Origin: Neckera pumila
Lineage: Eukaryota > Streptophyta > Bryopsida > Hypnales > Neckeraceae
Direction: 5' to 3'
Length of the DNA: 64,000 nt
Assembly (NCBI GenBank): GCA_963969595.1
Contig: OZ018410.1
Coordinates: 32,802,913-32,866,912 of the forward strand
The position numbers and the translations under genes are program-made. This document shows, piece after piece, positions 37,546-48,329 of this stretch. Numbering within the stretch: position 1 is the stretch's first letter; every line of letters starts with the position of its first letter. The notes under the pieces were generated by a model that saw only the letters and a list, made by a program, of their open reading frames with translations, made no database searches and was not told the DNA's origin.

Positions 37546-38460
37546 CCCCTAAAGGACCATTTGTCCCCTTGGAGGAGAAATTGGGTCCGGGCAGGTTCCT
37601 ACTATCTCAATTTTTAGTGATATTTTTTGGGATTTTTGAAGTTGTGTATTTTTGCAAGAGCTTTGTGAATATATATATTTTTTTATTTTAATTGATGACC
37701 GGGAGCAAAAATTATGGCAAAATAAGCAAAAAGAGAGTTCAACGGGCAATACAAAAGAATTCACAGAATAATTTTTTTTCAAATATTTTACCCTAAAGAT
37801 TATATTTTTGTCTACATGTAAAGCTTTGTTTCATTCAATGTGAACTAATGATGGGAAAGTTTTGGACAACCTTAGTTTTTGGGCAATCTAAGCATCTTTT
37901 TGAAAAAATAACTTGTAGAATTCATTTTTGAATGCAATTTTTAGAATTTTTCAAGAAAAAAGTTAAACATGGTTAGATTTTCTTGCTAGAACAATCTCAC
38001 CATTGGAATTGTTGTGATTCAATTCCATCTAAAAGCTATTAACAAATTAGTTTTTTCTTCAATTTTGAACCTCTACTTAACATTTTATAATGAATGAAAA
38101 TTAAGTGCTTTTTTTCCTAAATCTTTTTGGAGATCCTCAACTCAACTATTTAACATAAATAAGTAGAAAATAAAAATCAATAGTGCAAAAAATTTGAACT
38201 AAAAAGATTGAAAGCCAAAAAATCTAGTCAAGCAAGGTGCCAAAAAACTTGTTTTCTTCACTTAAAAGGCATATATCTTACAATCTACCCGGTCAAAGTT
38301 TCTGAGATTTCTTCCACGTATTTATATACTAGTAAAGTATAAGATCTTACAATTGGATATCCAAAAAAAAAAAAAAAAATTTAAGTTATTTTTCTCTTTA
38401 CAATAGAAATGATAACTTTGACTGTTTTTTGATAGGAAAATCACCTTGGTCCTTAAGGGG
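37546..38460 (-). mobile_element. TTAA MITE, ~920-bp family, inverted full copy
   Basis: 915 bp. The left flank is CTAA (37542-37545) and the right flank TTAA (38461-38464). The ends are CCCCTAAAGGACCATTTG and, inverted, CCCCTTAAGGACCAAGG. It lies only 276 bp from the previous copy, in opposite orientation. Confidence 0.85.
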
Positions 38461-38464
38461 TTAA

Positions 38465-39516
38465 AGGTCCAAGACAGAGTTAGTTCGTGAAGTTTACATG
38501 AAATACATCCAATTGATTGGTTTTGTTTCACCAAGTCCTTTTAATGGGTCTATCCTCTCTTTTAAAGCTTGATTAATTCCAATAAACATGTGCTTGTCAA
38601 TTTGATCCTTATAACTCCTACATGACTCACATATCCTTTTAGTTAATTAGACAAATAACCAAGGCTAATCAATTTGCCTAAATCTACTTAGATTTAGTCC
38701 ATCTGTTATGACTAGTTCACATTATATATATACAATGCTTCCTGGTATGTGGTATGTGAGACACCTACATTGTCAATTAGTCCTCCACGCTAAGCATGCA
38801 ATTTATTTATGAAATCTTGACTAAAAAAATTCATTTTTAGTTTTGCTTTATTAATTTGTTCAATTCTATGCGTAACATTAATATATACATGTGATGTCAA
38901 CTTGCTTAGTCAAGTATCCATACTTCACTCATATATTTCCTACACCAAGTCAATTTGTTCTTAATCTTACATTTGTGAAACATTCTTAAATAGATAGGTC
39001 ATTTATCCTATACTATAAATTAAACCAATTGATTAAAAATTACACTCATACCAATTTCACATTTGCAAATGCAAATTTTATTGATAGTCACTTAATCCAG
39101 AAAGATGTAGTTATATAGTCCAGTTCTAATGTCACATTCAACTCAAACACTAAAGCAGTTTGTCATACAATTTCAATCTCTTTCCTTTAATTATTTCACC
39201 TGCACCATTTTATATTTTACGAAAAAAATACCCTTCATGCAATAATTCAATTTGCCTCAAAAATTGCTAATTTCTAGCTAATATAAACATTTCTATCATA
39301 GAAAAAAATGCAATTAGACAAATTGCTTGCCTCTTATAGCCAATCCTTGACATTATAATTAGATTGCTCACAAATAATTTAGACAATGCTAATATGTACT
39401 TCACATAGCCAATCTTTGGCATATACAATTATATATTTATCAAGGCAATAAATAATTGTATTAAATGAGCACATATATATATATATGCACAAAAATGAGT
39501 CATATAGAATTATGTC
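38465..39516. other. AT-rich intergenic DNA
   Basis: Low-complexity AT-rich sequence, including TATATATA runs near 39475. No gene or defined repeat is supported. Confidence 0.4.
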
Positions 39517-39520
39517 TTAA

Positions 39521-39604
39521 CCCCTAAAGGACCAACATGCGTTTTTTGGTCCTATAGAATTTTTGGGCAGGTACATACGACTAGAGATTTCCATATTTTT
39601 GGCT
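39521..39604 (-). mobile_element. Truncated end of a ~920-bp TTAA MITE
   Basis: It begins CCCCTAAAGGACCAACATGC after TTAA (39517-39520) and follows the inverted right end of the copy at 36344-37269 for about 84 bp, through AGAGATTTCC and ATATTTTTGGC, then stops matching. Confidence 0.7.
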
Positions 39605-39765
39605 GAACAAGATCACCACAGGTTCAATTTGCTCTTGAGCTTGTCCACTATAAGAAAGTTGTATTTTATGTGACATTTTATAATTTTTGTAGACAAATTT
39701 TAGGTGACGTTGAATAGGACAACTTGTATTTTTATGTCAAAAGTAACGTCCAATGTAACATCTAA

Positions 39766-40159
39766 GAGCATCCCCACTCTAACTCAACAAGTGGCTCAAA
39801 CTGGACAAATGGCCGTGCCTGGCTATAATGCGTGCCCTACGGCACACACGGCAAGGGCCAAAAAATGGCCGGGCACGGCCAAATTTGATGAGCACCCGAC
39901 CAAATGGAGAGCCTTGCTTGCGACTTGGTATGGGCTATTTTATCTTTGTTCCCTAGTTTCAAGAGACATTTTCATTAATGAATGTCTTTCCTGAGTCGGC
40001 ATTCATGAGGTGGCACTTTGGGGGCCGTATAAACCTGGTTTCCCATGTTTGTAGCCCATGTTGCCGTGGAGCATATGGGTCGGGCTCGGTCAAATCACAC
40101 ACCAAATGTTCCCTGACCATGCCATTTGGCCATCTCTGGAATCTGGAGTGGGGATGCTC
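39766..40159. mobile_element. Tourist-like MITE, TAA target duplication
   Basis: 394 bp with ends GAGCATCCCCACTC and the exact inverse GAGTGGGGATGCTC, between TAA at 39763-39765 and TAA at 40160-40162. The interior is GC-rich (GGCCGTGCCTGGC, GGCCGGGCACGG). A PIF/Harbinger-type MITE by TSD and ends. Confidence 0.82.
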
Positions 40160-40167
40160 TAACTTGC

Positions 40168-40324
40168 ACATTGAATAGGGATATTAAGGGGATCCATACT
40201 AATTAATTGACATTCCACACTATATAAATGTCTATGTGAGGTATACATCTTATTTCAAACATGTACAGTTTCTAAAGAAAAGTCCCCTTAATTATTTGGT
40301 CCCCTTAATATCCCTATTCAGTGT
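40168..40324. mobile_element. Small inverted-repeat element
   Basis: Ends CATTGAATAGGGATATTAAG and, inverted on the right, CACTGAATAGGGATATTAAG. It abuts the previous MITE almost directly. The target duplication is unclear. Confidence 0.6.
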
Positions 40325-40751
40325 AGAAGACTTCCATCAAGATACAGGTTGTGTACGGGGAGTACCGTCATTTAGTTACAAGTTAGCCGGTTGAAATCAA
40401 GAATTGCCTAATTGATTTCAAAATCTTCGGAAAAAAATGACCTTTTAAGAAGAAAATCAAAGAATATTCTCTATTTGTTATAGGCCTAGCTTAGAGAATG
40501 ATTCAAACAACCGTTTGGCCCAAGAAAATGTAGGATTTTAGTTGGGTTGTACTAAAAATCTCCCCGGACTATGGACACAGCATCAAGACTTTTTTTTTGG
40601 CTTTCTGGTGCCAGATTGCACCAAAAAAAATAATCTGGCTAAAAAATGGTACAAAAATTACAAAAAATTTGGATGAAATTGCCAAAAAAATTTCAAAGTA
40701 AAAAAAACAACTAGATAAAATCGCCAGATTGTGGATGAAAACCAAATTATA

Positions 40752-40866
40752 GACATGTGATATGTATATTTTTCTATTTGATATGGATGAATGTTGAAAT
40801 TTGAAGCACCACTACAAAATTTTATATCACCACTATGGCACTTCTCAAAAAATGAAAAAAAAAAAA
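40752..40866. repeat. Dispersed repeat, copy 1 (partner 46608-46723)
   Basis: Shares GGATGAATGTTGAAATTTG and a following tract ending in AAAATG plus an A-run with 46608-46723. The A-rich end suggests a retroposed or MITE fragment. Confidence 0.6.
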
Positions 40867-40883
40867 CTGCACAGCATAATCTA

Positions 40884-41149
40884 CACAAAATAGTGAAATT
40901 AGGTTGCCTTGTCAATTAGGTTGCCTTATCAATTAGGTTGCCTTACCTGAGATAAAGTACCTCATGGATCAATGCTGTTCTACATGGAGGTGCATGCCAC
41001 TCTTTGAACCAGGCTTTGAATTGGTGCACAAATCTGTGACAAACACATGGGTGTGAATTGAATGCATCATTGTACAAATGCAATGAATATTTCTATAGTA
41101 TGGATTGTCCAGAAATTAGTGTGGGGCAACCTAATTTCACTATTTTGTG
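40884..41149. mobile_element. TA-flanked MITE, CACAAAATAG family, copy 1
   Basis: 266 bp with ends CACAAAATAGTGAAATTAGG and, on the right, the exact inverse, flanked by TA on both sides. The left end carries a small tandem repeat of CAATTAGGTTGCCTT. Homologous throughout to 42038-42286; a partial left end lies at about 62273-62302. Confidence 0.85.
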
Positions 41150-42037
41150 TAAGTCAATGCCCCAATTACATGTGTGTTACCGTACTCAGAATATGATTGA
41201 AAGCGGATGAAATTTTGAAGGTACGAAATAAATACCATTGAGCTGCCCAAGTGCCCAGTCAATAGCAGGTACCCGTACTCTATGCCTCTGACCGCAAGAC
41301 TCTAGTGACGCATCTCAGGTGGAAAATCATAAGCTACACAGAACTGAAACGATGTTCGCTCTTTACATTAACAAAGTGCCTGGAACTCCTGGTGGAAATT
41401 TTATCTCCTTGCTGAGAGACTGTTGCATGTGTGTTCAAATGCTTCCATCACAATCATGATGACCTAAACCATCCACAAATTGCATTATAAGAGCAGTGTC
41501 AGCAAATCCTAACCCACTCTCAACCATGACAATAGGATACGAGTTTAACAAGGGAACCACTGGCAACCAAGTGTTCAAATCCCCTTCAAACATCAAAACC
41601 TTTTTGTCACTCATGGATTTTTGGGTTTGGAGCACATCAACATTCCAGAACATTGCAAGCAAGGGGAGCTACAGTTGAACCTTCAAACATCAAAACCTTT
41701 TTGTAACTCATCGAATTTAGGGTTTGGAGCACATCAACATTCCAGCACATTGCAAGCAAGGGGAGCTGCATCGCTCAAAGGACAGGACATCCGTTCTAGT
41801 CAATCGAACTGCTTGAGAAGGAATCAAACCTAAGCATGTGTTGTATGGAACTCTGGTTAGGAAACTTGTATTTCATACTAAACACACACCAACAATAATT
41901 ACACAACAGAGAAAGTCAAATCTACAAATTTTCTAAGTCTGCATTTGATCCTCTAAAAGTCTACATCTTCCATAGTAGACATCTAAATGGATTCTTCATA
42001 AACCTAAACTCCCAGTTGACTTTGTGTTGATTACCTA

Positions 42038-42286
42038 CACAAAATAGTGAAATTGGGTTGCCTTAACAATTAGGTTGTCTTCAGTGAGAGAAATTAGCTC
42101 ATGAACCATTGCTCGTCCACATGCAGGCACATGCAATTCTCTAAACCCAAGCCATGCACAATGCACCAAGCTATACAGCACACATAGTTCCTTCATTACT
42201 GCATCCTTCTACATTGACTCTACATATTCTTATAGTGTTCAATGTCGAGAAATTAGTATGGGACAACCTAATTTCACTATTTTGTG
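42038..42286. mobile_element. TA-flanked MITE, CACAAAATAG family, copy 2
   Basis: 249 bp. In copy A the sequence reads GATTACCTA, then the element, then TAGCCTCAACA; in copy B (about 44304-44320) the same place reads GATTACCTAGCCTCAACA. This shows the exact empty site and a TA duplication. Stowaway-like by TSD, with unrelated termini. Confidence 0.92.
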
Positions 42287-42560
42287 TAGCCTCAACAACA
42301 AGTTTAATGTCACCTAATCAAGGCCAAACCAGAATGTGCATCTTGTTCTAGGTCATAAATTTGATTTGGAGATGAAGGAATTTGAAATTAAAGCAAAGAT
42401 ATACAATATAAGGAAATACTTTGGTACTGGTCCTCGGAGCATCATTGATCACCTTGTTCAACTACTTTTGATTCCAACAATCTAAAGCATTCCATCTTCT
42501 GTTCACCATGGCCTTAAGCTAACTAAAGTCCAGTGACAATGATGTTGGAATAAGGATGTA

Positions 42561-42660
42561 CTATGCCACTGCAATGGCTTCTCCTCGAGCCTGTATGAGC
42601 ACGAGGCCTTCGTTGAGGTAGTCAAGAGTGGAAGCTACATGAAAATAGGACCACTCCCGT
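42561..42660 (-). pseudogene. C-terminal fragment of the two-TM orphan gene
   Basis: It reads REWSYFHVASTLDYLNEGL and then VLIQARGEAIAVA followed by TAG, matching the C-terminus of the protein at 44555-45397 (REWFYFRAASTLKYLNEDL). Only about 32 codons remain before the duplication breakpoint. Confidence 0.85.
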
Positions 42661-42719
42661 CTACTTTCATAAAAATATGTAACTCTGAAGCTGGGTACAG
42701 CCGCCTAGTCAGTAGGACT

Positions 42720-44660
42720 GCAAGAGATACTCGCACTCTGCCTATGACAACAAGACTCAAGTGACGCATTTTAGGCTGAAAATTGTAAGCGAGACGGAAC
42801 TGAAATTAATGATGTTCGTTCTTTACACTGACTAACTGTCCAGAACTCCCCAATTTTATGTGGAAACTTTATCTCCACTCCCACTAGAAACAGAGGTCAA
42901 GCTTAGAGACTGTTGCATGTGGATTCAAATGCATCCTTCACAATTATGATGACCTAAAGCATCTACAAATGATTCATAATGAGAGCACTATCATCACTTC
43001 TTAACCCACCCCAACCGTAACGTACAACAAGATACAAGTGTAGCAAGGGAACCGCTGGCAACCAAGTGTTCGAATCTCCCTCAAACATCAAAACCTTTTT
43101 GATACTCACCGAATTTAGGGTTTGGAGCACATCAACATTCCTATACATTCCAAGCACGCACAACAAACATTTGAAAGGTTCCCTGTAGGCACTATAACAG
43201 AAATCCTCTTTGAGAATTTGCTTTTTTTGCCTTTTTTCCAGTACACAGAGAATGTAGTTCTCACAGGGAAATGTGAGATAGGGAATTTTGTGCATTTTTC
43301 AAGGGGGAATTTGTGCATATTTTAGTGATGTCCCTACCTCCAAATCTATTGAATTTGTGAAATTTGATATTTCCAAATGTAGATTTATGCCTCCAAAATC
43401 TAAGCTTAATGTAGATTTTAGCCTACATAATCAATACAATTCATAGATTTTGAAAGTTGAATCCTAACAAAAATGTAGATTTTGAATTTCCAATCTCATT
43501 GATTTGTACATTTCAAAATTTCAAAATTTGTACATTTCAAATTTGCACATTTCAAAATTTCTTAGATTTTTAAATTGTACAACTCTAAAAAAGTTAGATT
43601 ATTGTGAAATCAATGGAATACATTGGTTTGGAGATTACATGACAACTTACCAACTCTTATGTGTCCAACCTCAACGTACCCCTGACAATTGATATGGGAC
43701 AATTGCATCTTGTAAAATCTACCAAATATTAGGTGGAAACAACATTGAAATGTAAGATGTATACAAAGTCTACCAGTTTTAATTGTACATGGGGATTTGG
43801 AGAGAATTCATGAAATACTTGCAAAGAAAATCCATGATTTTTTCTTGTATAGGAATTCTTTGAAGATCCCTCCATGGTGACATTAGAACACAGGGAAACA
43901 TAAAAACTAGGAGAAACTTGCAGGGAAAAAATGCAGAATCTCCAAATCAGTCGGAGAGAAATCCAAGAAAGTCTGTTGTGAAGGGGATATACAACGCTCA
44001 TATGACAGGACATCAGTTTTAGTCAATCAAACAGCTTGAGAAGGAATCCAACCTAAGCATGTGTTATATGGAACTCTGCTAAGGAAACTTGTATTTCATA
44101 ATAGGCATACACCAACAATATTTACACAACAATGAAAGTTGAATCTACAGATTTTAGACAGAACTTCAATCAAGAGCACAGAGTCTGCACATACTCTGCA
44201 AACTGCAAAGCTTGTATTCAATCCTAAAAAAGTTTACATCTCCCATAATAGCCATTCAAAATGGATTCTTCATAAACCTCAGCTCCCAGTCGACTTTGAG
44301 ATGATTACCTAGCCTCAACAACCTAATCAAGACCGAACCAGAATGTGCATCTTGTTCTAGGCCATGAATTTGATTCAGAGATGAATTGAAACGAAAGCAG
44401 AGATATTTTTGAAAATACTAAGGCACTGGTCTTGGGAGCATCATTGATCACCTTGTTCAGCTACTTTCAATTCCAATAATCTAAAGCATTCCACCTTCTG
44501 TTCAGCATGTCGTTAAGCTAAGCCCAATGACAATGATGTTGGAAAAAGGACGTACTACCCCACTGCAATGTTTTGTCCTTCACCTTGTATGAGCACGAGG
44601 TCTTCATTGAGGTACTTAAGAGTGGAAGCTGCACGAAAATAAAACCACTCCCGTCTCCAT
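42720..44660. repeat. Segmental duplication, copy B (contains the intact gene's 3' end)
   Basis: Partner of 41270-42670. It lacks the MITE found in copy A and carries an additional AT-rich stretch at about 43170-43980 that is missing from copy A. Confidence 0.8.
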
Positions 44661-45397
44661 TCAAATTTTGAAAGGATAGGCATTTCGGTGCCATTTATTT
44701 TCGACAATCGACTTTGCAACCGATTTGCTGTTGGGATATCTACATTATTGTAAGTCCAACTTCTTATCAAACTGGACTTAAATAAACGATGACTAGTGAA
44801 ATCTTCATCGCTCAACTTCCTCCAAAGAGCCCTTAATTTCTCACCAAACTTCAATTGATGAACAAAGACCGTCTCATTTTCATACTGCATATAAAAGGCA
44901 TTGCACCTGGTATAGAGAAAAAAAGGGAATGTACCTCGAAGTTCTTCGTCATCTTGTGGTATGACCTTATTACTAAACCCTGCACTTCTGAAAGCTAGGA
45001 AGCATTCTTTGGTCATGAAGAAATCACTATAATTAACAGGATATGAAATGGGCAGATAATTGAGTTCGTCAGAAGTTAAACCCAATCCAACACTTTCCAA
45101 CCATCTGAACAATCTATACGTTTCTCCTCGAAGTAGCGGCTTGAACGTATTCAAAACCAACAAGGCCATCTTGGAGTGCGGGGATTGCCACCAATCAATG
45201 ACCATGAATATGATATTCGGCAAGGTGATGATAAGAGTAGTGATGAATATGCCCAACTTCACCCTGTACTGATTCCAACTATAGCACTCTGCAACGAAAT
45301 TCAAGGTGACAAAGAGAAGGAGCAACAATACAGATAGATCCATAGTGCCTGACTCGATGAATGAACCAGAAGAAGGGGAGAAATTGGGGAAACTCAC
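44555..45397 (-). CDS. Orphan two-TM membrane protein, 280 aa
   Basis: An intact single-exon frame with ATG at 45397 and TAG at 44555. I do not recognise the family. Two hydrophobic segments are visible: residues about 20-38 (LSVLLLLLFVTLNFVAECY) and 47-68 (VKLGIFITTLIITLPNIIF), giving an N-terminal membrane anchor followed by about 210 soluble residues rich in aromatic amino acids. Landmarks are RGETYRLFRWLESVGLGL, a stretch with three cysteines (about 130-170) and the C-terminal REWFYFRAASTLKYLNED. Two possible N-glycosylation sites are present (NYS and NGT). Degenerate copies of its 3' end lie at 42561-42660 and 33930-34395, so it belongs to a locally expanding family. An upstream exon was not found. 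It could be a lineage-specific gene or cargo of an unrecognised element. Confidence 0.7.
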   Translation of the reverse strand: MSFPNFSPSSGSFIESGTMDLSVLLLLLFVTLNFVAECYSWNQYRVKLGIFITTLIITLPNIIFMVIDWWQSPHSKMALLVLNTFKPLLRGETYRLFRWLESVGLGLTSDELNYLPISYPVNYSDFFMTKECFLAFRSAGFSNKVIPQDDEELRGTFPFFLYTRCNAFYMQYENETVFVHQLKFGEKLRALWRKLSDEDFTSHRLFKSSLIRSWTYNNVDIPTANRLQSRLSKINGTEMPILSKFEWRREWFYFRAASTLKYLNEDLVLIQGEGQNIAVG

Positions 45398-45904
45398 GTA
45401 CCACTACGCTGTCCAAAAGAAACCTTAACAGAGATACTAACTAGTACACCAACTCAGCAGTCGTGCATGCATCGATCAGCAGTTTTTCGATCTCGGAGAC
45501 TGTAAAGAGAATGCACTTTCAAGCTAGTGAGCAGAGTTCCGGGTGAGATCAGGTCACTCTGCTGATCTACAACTTCGGGAAGAGAATGATCTGAAGTACA
45601 AAGGCCTGTTCGATCCAGGGTACTACATGAATCAGTTAAACCTCCTATTGGAGAATATCGACGTGCCCAGTGGACAAGCTACTGCTTGTGGGAGAGAAAA
45701 CTGAACAATCTTAACCCTGTAACTTCACTACTAACTGTAGAAAAATAGAACGCACCTAAGTATTGATGCAACTACGCACTTGTAGTTCTAAGATGACTGA
45801 AAACAGGCCATGGCCATGGAACCGACGCTGCAAAGCTAACCGAGTGACAAAAACGAAAGGTGAGGAGTTTTGAGCTTAGTTGTGCCGAAGGAAGGCCATT
45901 TGTA

Positions 45905-45950
45905 GAAGCTAAGACGCGGTCTGTAAGCCGAGTAAGGTTCACTCCCATGC
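45905..45950 (-). promoter_or_regulatory. Upstream motif shared with the gene at 54717-55668
   Basis: GACGCGGTCTGTAAGCCGAG followed by TAAGGTT lies about 510-550 bp upstream of the orphan gene's ATG. A similar block, CACGCGGTTTGTGAAGCGAG followed by TAAGGTT, lies about 270-310 bp upstream of the unrelated gene at 54717-55668. A regulatory role is inference; it could be a common repeat. Confidence 0.35.
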
Positions 45951-45953
45951 CAA

Positions 45954-46268
45954 GATGGCGAATTTCGTTAAAATGGCGGTATTCCCAGTGCCATATTTTC
46001 CTTGTGCCATATTTTCCTTGTGCCATATTCCTTATGCCATTTTTTCAGACCATCCGCTCTGAACATCTAGAACAAATATAGATTCCAGACATCTAAGACT
46101 GTTGTAGATTTCAAACATCTAAGAACTACATAGATTTTAGACCGACCGTTCTAAAAAATCTAGGATTTATATAGATTTTAAATATCTAGAAAAGGCGTAG
46201 ATTTCAGAACGGCCGTTCTGAACTGAAATAACGTGCCATTGTAATGGAATGCCGCCATTTTAACGAAA
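45954..46268. mobile_element. Inverted-repeat element with GAATTTCGTTAAAATGGCGG ends
   Basis: The left end GGCGAATTTCGTTAAAATGG recurs inverted at 46245-46268. The interior contains repeated copies of a TCTAGA/CATCTAAGA-type motif and palindromic TTCAGAACGGCCGTTCTGAA. The target duplication is not clear. Confidence 0.65.
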
Positions 46269-46607
46269 TTCACCACCAAGGCTACACTGGCTCTAAACTT
46301 AGCTTTGCCGGCCAGAGCCATAAGACCAGTGACTGCTCGTGTACGTCCAGAGTCTTTCTTTGCAACTTGGAGTCGACACAGTAACATTCAGTCGGAGATT
46401 TATTATAAACTAATATATATGTAACGCAAGGAAATAGATCCACTTGCTCGCTTGAATGATTAAAATACTCCAATCGGTAAGAGCAGCTCCAATGCAGAAC
46501 TGGAATGCGCATGGGAACGGTGGCAACGGAGCTTACAACGTGCTTCTGCAAAAGATAGGTCCCAATCAGGCCGGCTTTTGGGGGGGTCCCAATTATGAAC
46601 ATGTCGT

Positions 46608-46723
46608 ATGTGTTAATGTGATATTTTCTATCCAATATGTGGATGAATGTTGAAATTTGGAGCACCACTCTTACATTTTTTATCGCCACTTTGGCACTTC
46701 ATAAAAAATGAAAAAAAAAAAAA
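46608..46723. repeat. Dispersed repeat, copy 2 (partner 40752-40866)
   Basis: Shares GGATGAATGTTGAAATTTG and the A-run end with 40752-40866. Confidence 0.6.
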
Positions 46724-47329
46724 CCTAGTCCTAATGCAGACGCTCGAGTACACAGGATTTGGCAAACAAGAAGTCCTACTCAGCATTTTGAAGTAATTTG
46801 CTGAGCCCGGAACATCACACAGGAGCTCGGATTCTTTGACGCGCCCAAAAAGTCTGAACACCACCCAAAGTGCCTGCGCCAAAAAGTGCAAGAGATTCTA
46901 TTGAAAATTCAAAAATAATTGTTTCATAGGGGTTTGCTAGGCCTCCGCCTATCGATGCATTGGAGGCGATGTATGTTGCATCAAGCCTGGCCCGCCCCCT
47001 TGCTCTGCATGTGGCCTAGGGCCTAACAACTTCCAGTGCCACTTTTCTTCTCTCCAATGGGCTTGCTCTAAGAAAGGTAAGCAAATTAGTTTGAAATCAA
47101 CAGAAATCAAGGCTAAGCTAGGTGGAGGTACCAATTGCTTAATCATTTTAGAGATTGCAGTCGCTCTCATAAATTTTCATACACACCAGAAATTGCCATT
47201 AGAGACATTAGATTATTTTTCAACAAAATATTGAACTTGTTGTGGTATAAGTGACACACTTGCATATTATAAATATTTACAATTCTTAAAGCAATTTTTT
47301 ATTTTCTTAAAATTTAATCAAATTGACTA

Positions 47330-47600
47330 CACTAAAAATGATATTTAGTGTTGGCAACACTAATTACAAACCTTAACACTAAATATCATAAGTAAGTAAC
47401 ACTAAATCTAATTTCTTACACTAAATATGCTCTATGGTAAATCTAAAATTTGAAAAGGTTTACATTTAGTGTTAGAACACGTTAAAAAAATGAACTTGCA
47501 AAGGAAAAGATTGAAGACAAGTAAAATTGAAGACAAGTAAAATGGCTGGTAGGGGGGTAAAACACTAAATGTCATACTATACTAAATATCATTTTTAGTG
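47330..47600. mobile_element. TA-flanked MITE, CACTAAAAATG ends
   Basis: 271 bp. Ends CACTAAAAATGATATTTAGT and the exact inverse, with TA on both sides (47328-47329 and 47601-47602). Internal copies of AACACTAAAT recur at least five times. The CACTA start is reminiscent of CACTA elements, but the flanks do not give a 3-bp duplication. Confidence 0.7.
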
Positions 47601-48329
47601 TAGTGGAAGAAAACTTTTAACACAAGTATAATATTTTCAGGTTTGAATCCCTCATCGCTCATAGCCATTTTTAGAGTTGTTTTTAGGCCATAGAACAAGG
47701 GTACTATCCCAGATATCTTTAATAATGAAAATGAGAATTCATTTTGGACTTTTGTAATAAAAGTTTCATGAATTTTAAAATTCATTGATTGAAATTTTTA
47801 ATGATTGAAATATGACCCTAGATACTTGAATTTATTATAATTCACTCCCAAAATCTCTAAAAGATTTATACAAACAAAAACACTTATGCACTTTTCAAAT
47901 TTTCCACAAATTTTTAGAGATTTTTGGAATAAGTTATATAAAATGAAAACATTTAGAAAAGTGTTTTAGTTGGTAATATTTCACTCAATAAAAATTTTAT
48001 TATAAAATTTCAAAATGAATTTTGATTCTTTTTAATAAAGAGTTTTGAAAATTTTATATTTGAGTTCAAAGTTTTTTCACTCATACATTTGTTTAATTTT
48101 TTATTATTTTTGAGAAATTTAAAAAAAGAATTGAATTTTTTTTTAGTGAAATGTCTTACTTGTATGAAAATATGTCCAAATTTTGTTTAAAATCTCTAAT
48201 TCTTCAATTGTAACTAGGGCAATTTTTGTAAGAGTATGAAATATATTGAGAGCCATTATAAAAACCATTGATTTTGAATGTGAATTTTATATTTGATTAA
48301 TAAATGAACCAACAGCTAGTGAAATTTAA

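Larger units (their letters stand above)
41270..42670. repeat. Segmental duplication, copy A
   Basis: This stretch is repeated, diverged, at about 42720-44660. Matches include GAGACTGTTGCATGTG, AATGGATTCTTCATAAACCT, AGAATGTGCATCTTGTTCTA and GCATCATTGATCACCTTGTT, all in the same order. The duplicated locus is the 3' end and downstream DNA of the orphan two-TM gene. Copy A has its own MITE (42038-42286) and an internal ~100-bp tandem duplication (41591-41668 and 41687-41765). Confidence 0.85.

Noticed and set aside
43330..43600. Repeated TACATTTCAAAATTT-like words
   Set aside because: AT-rich low complexity without a defined unit or ends.
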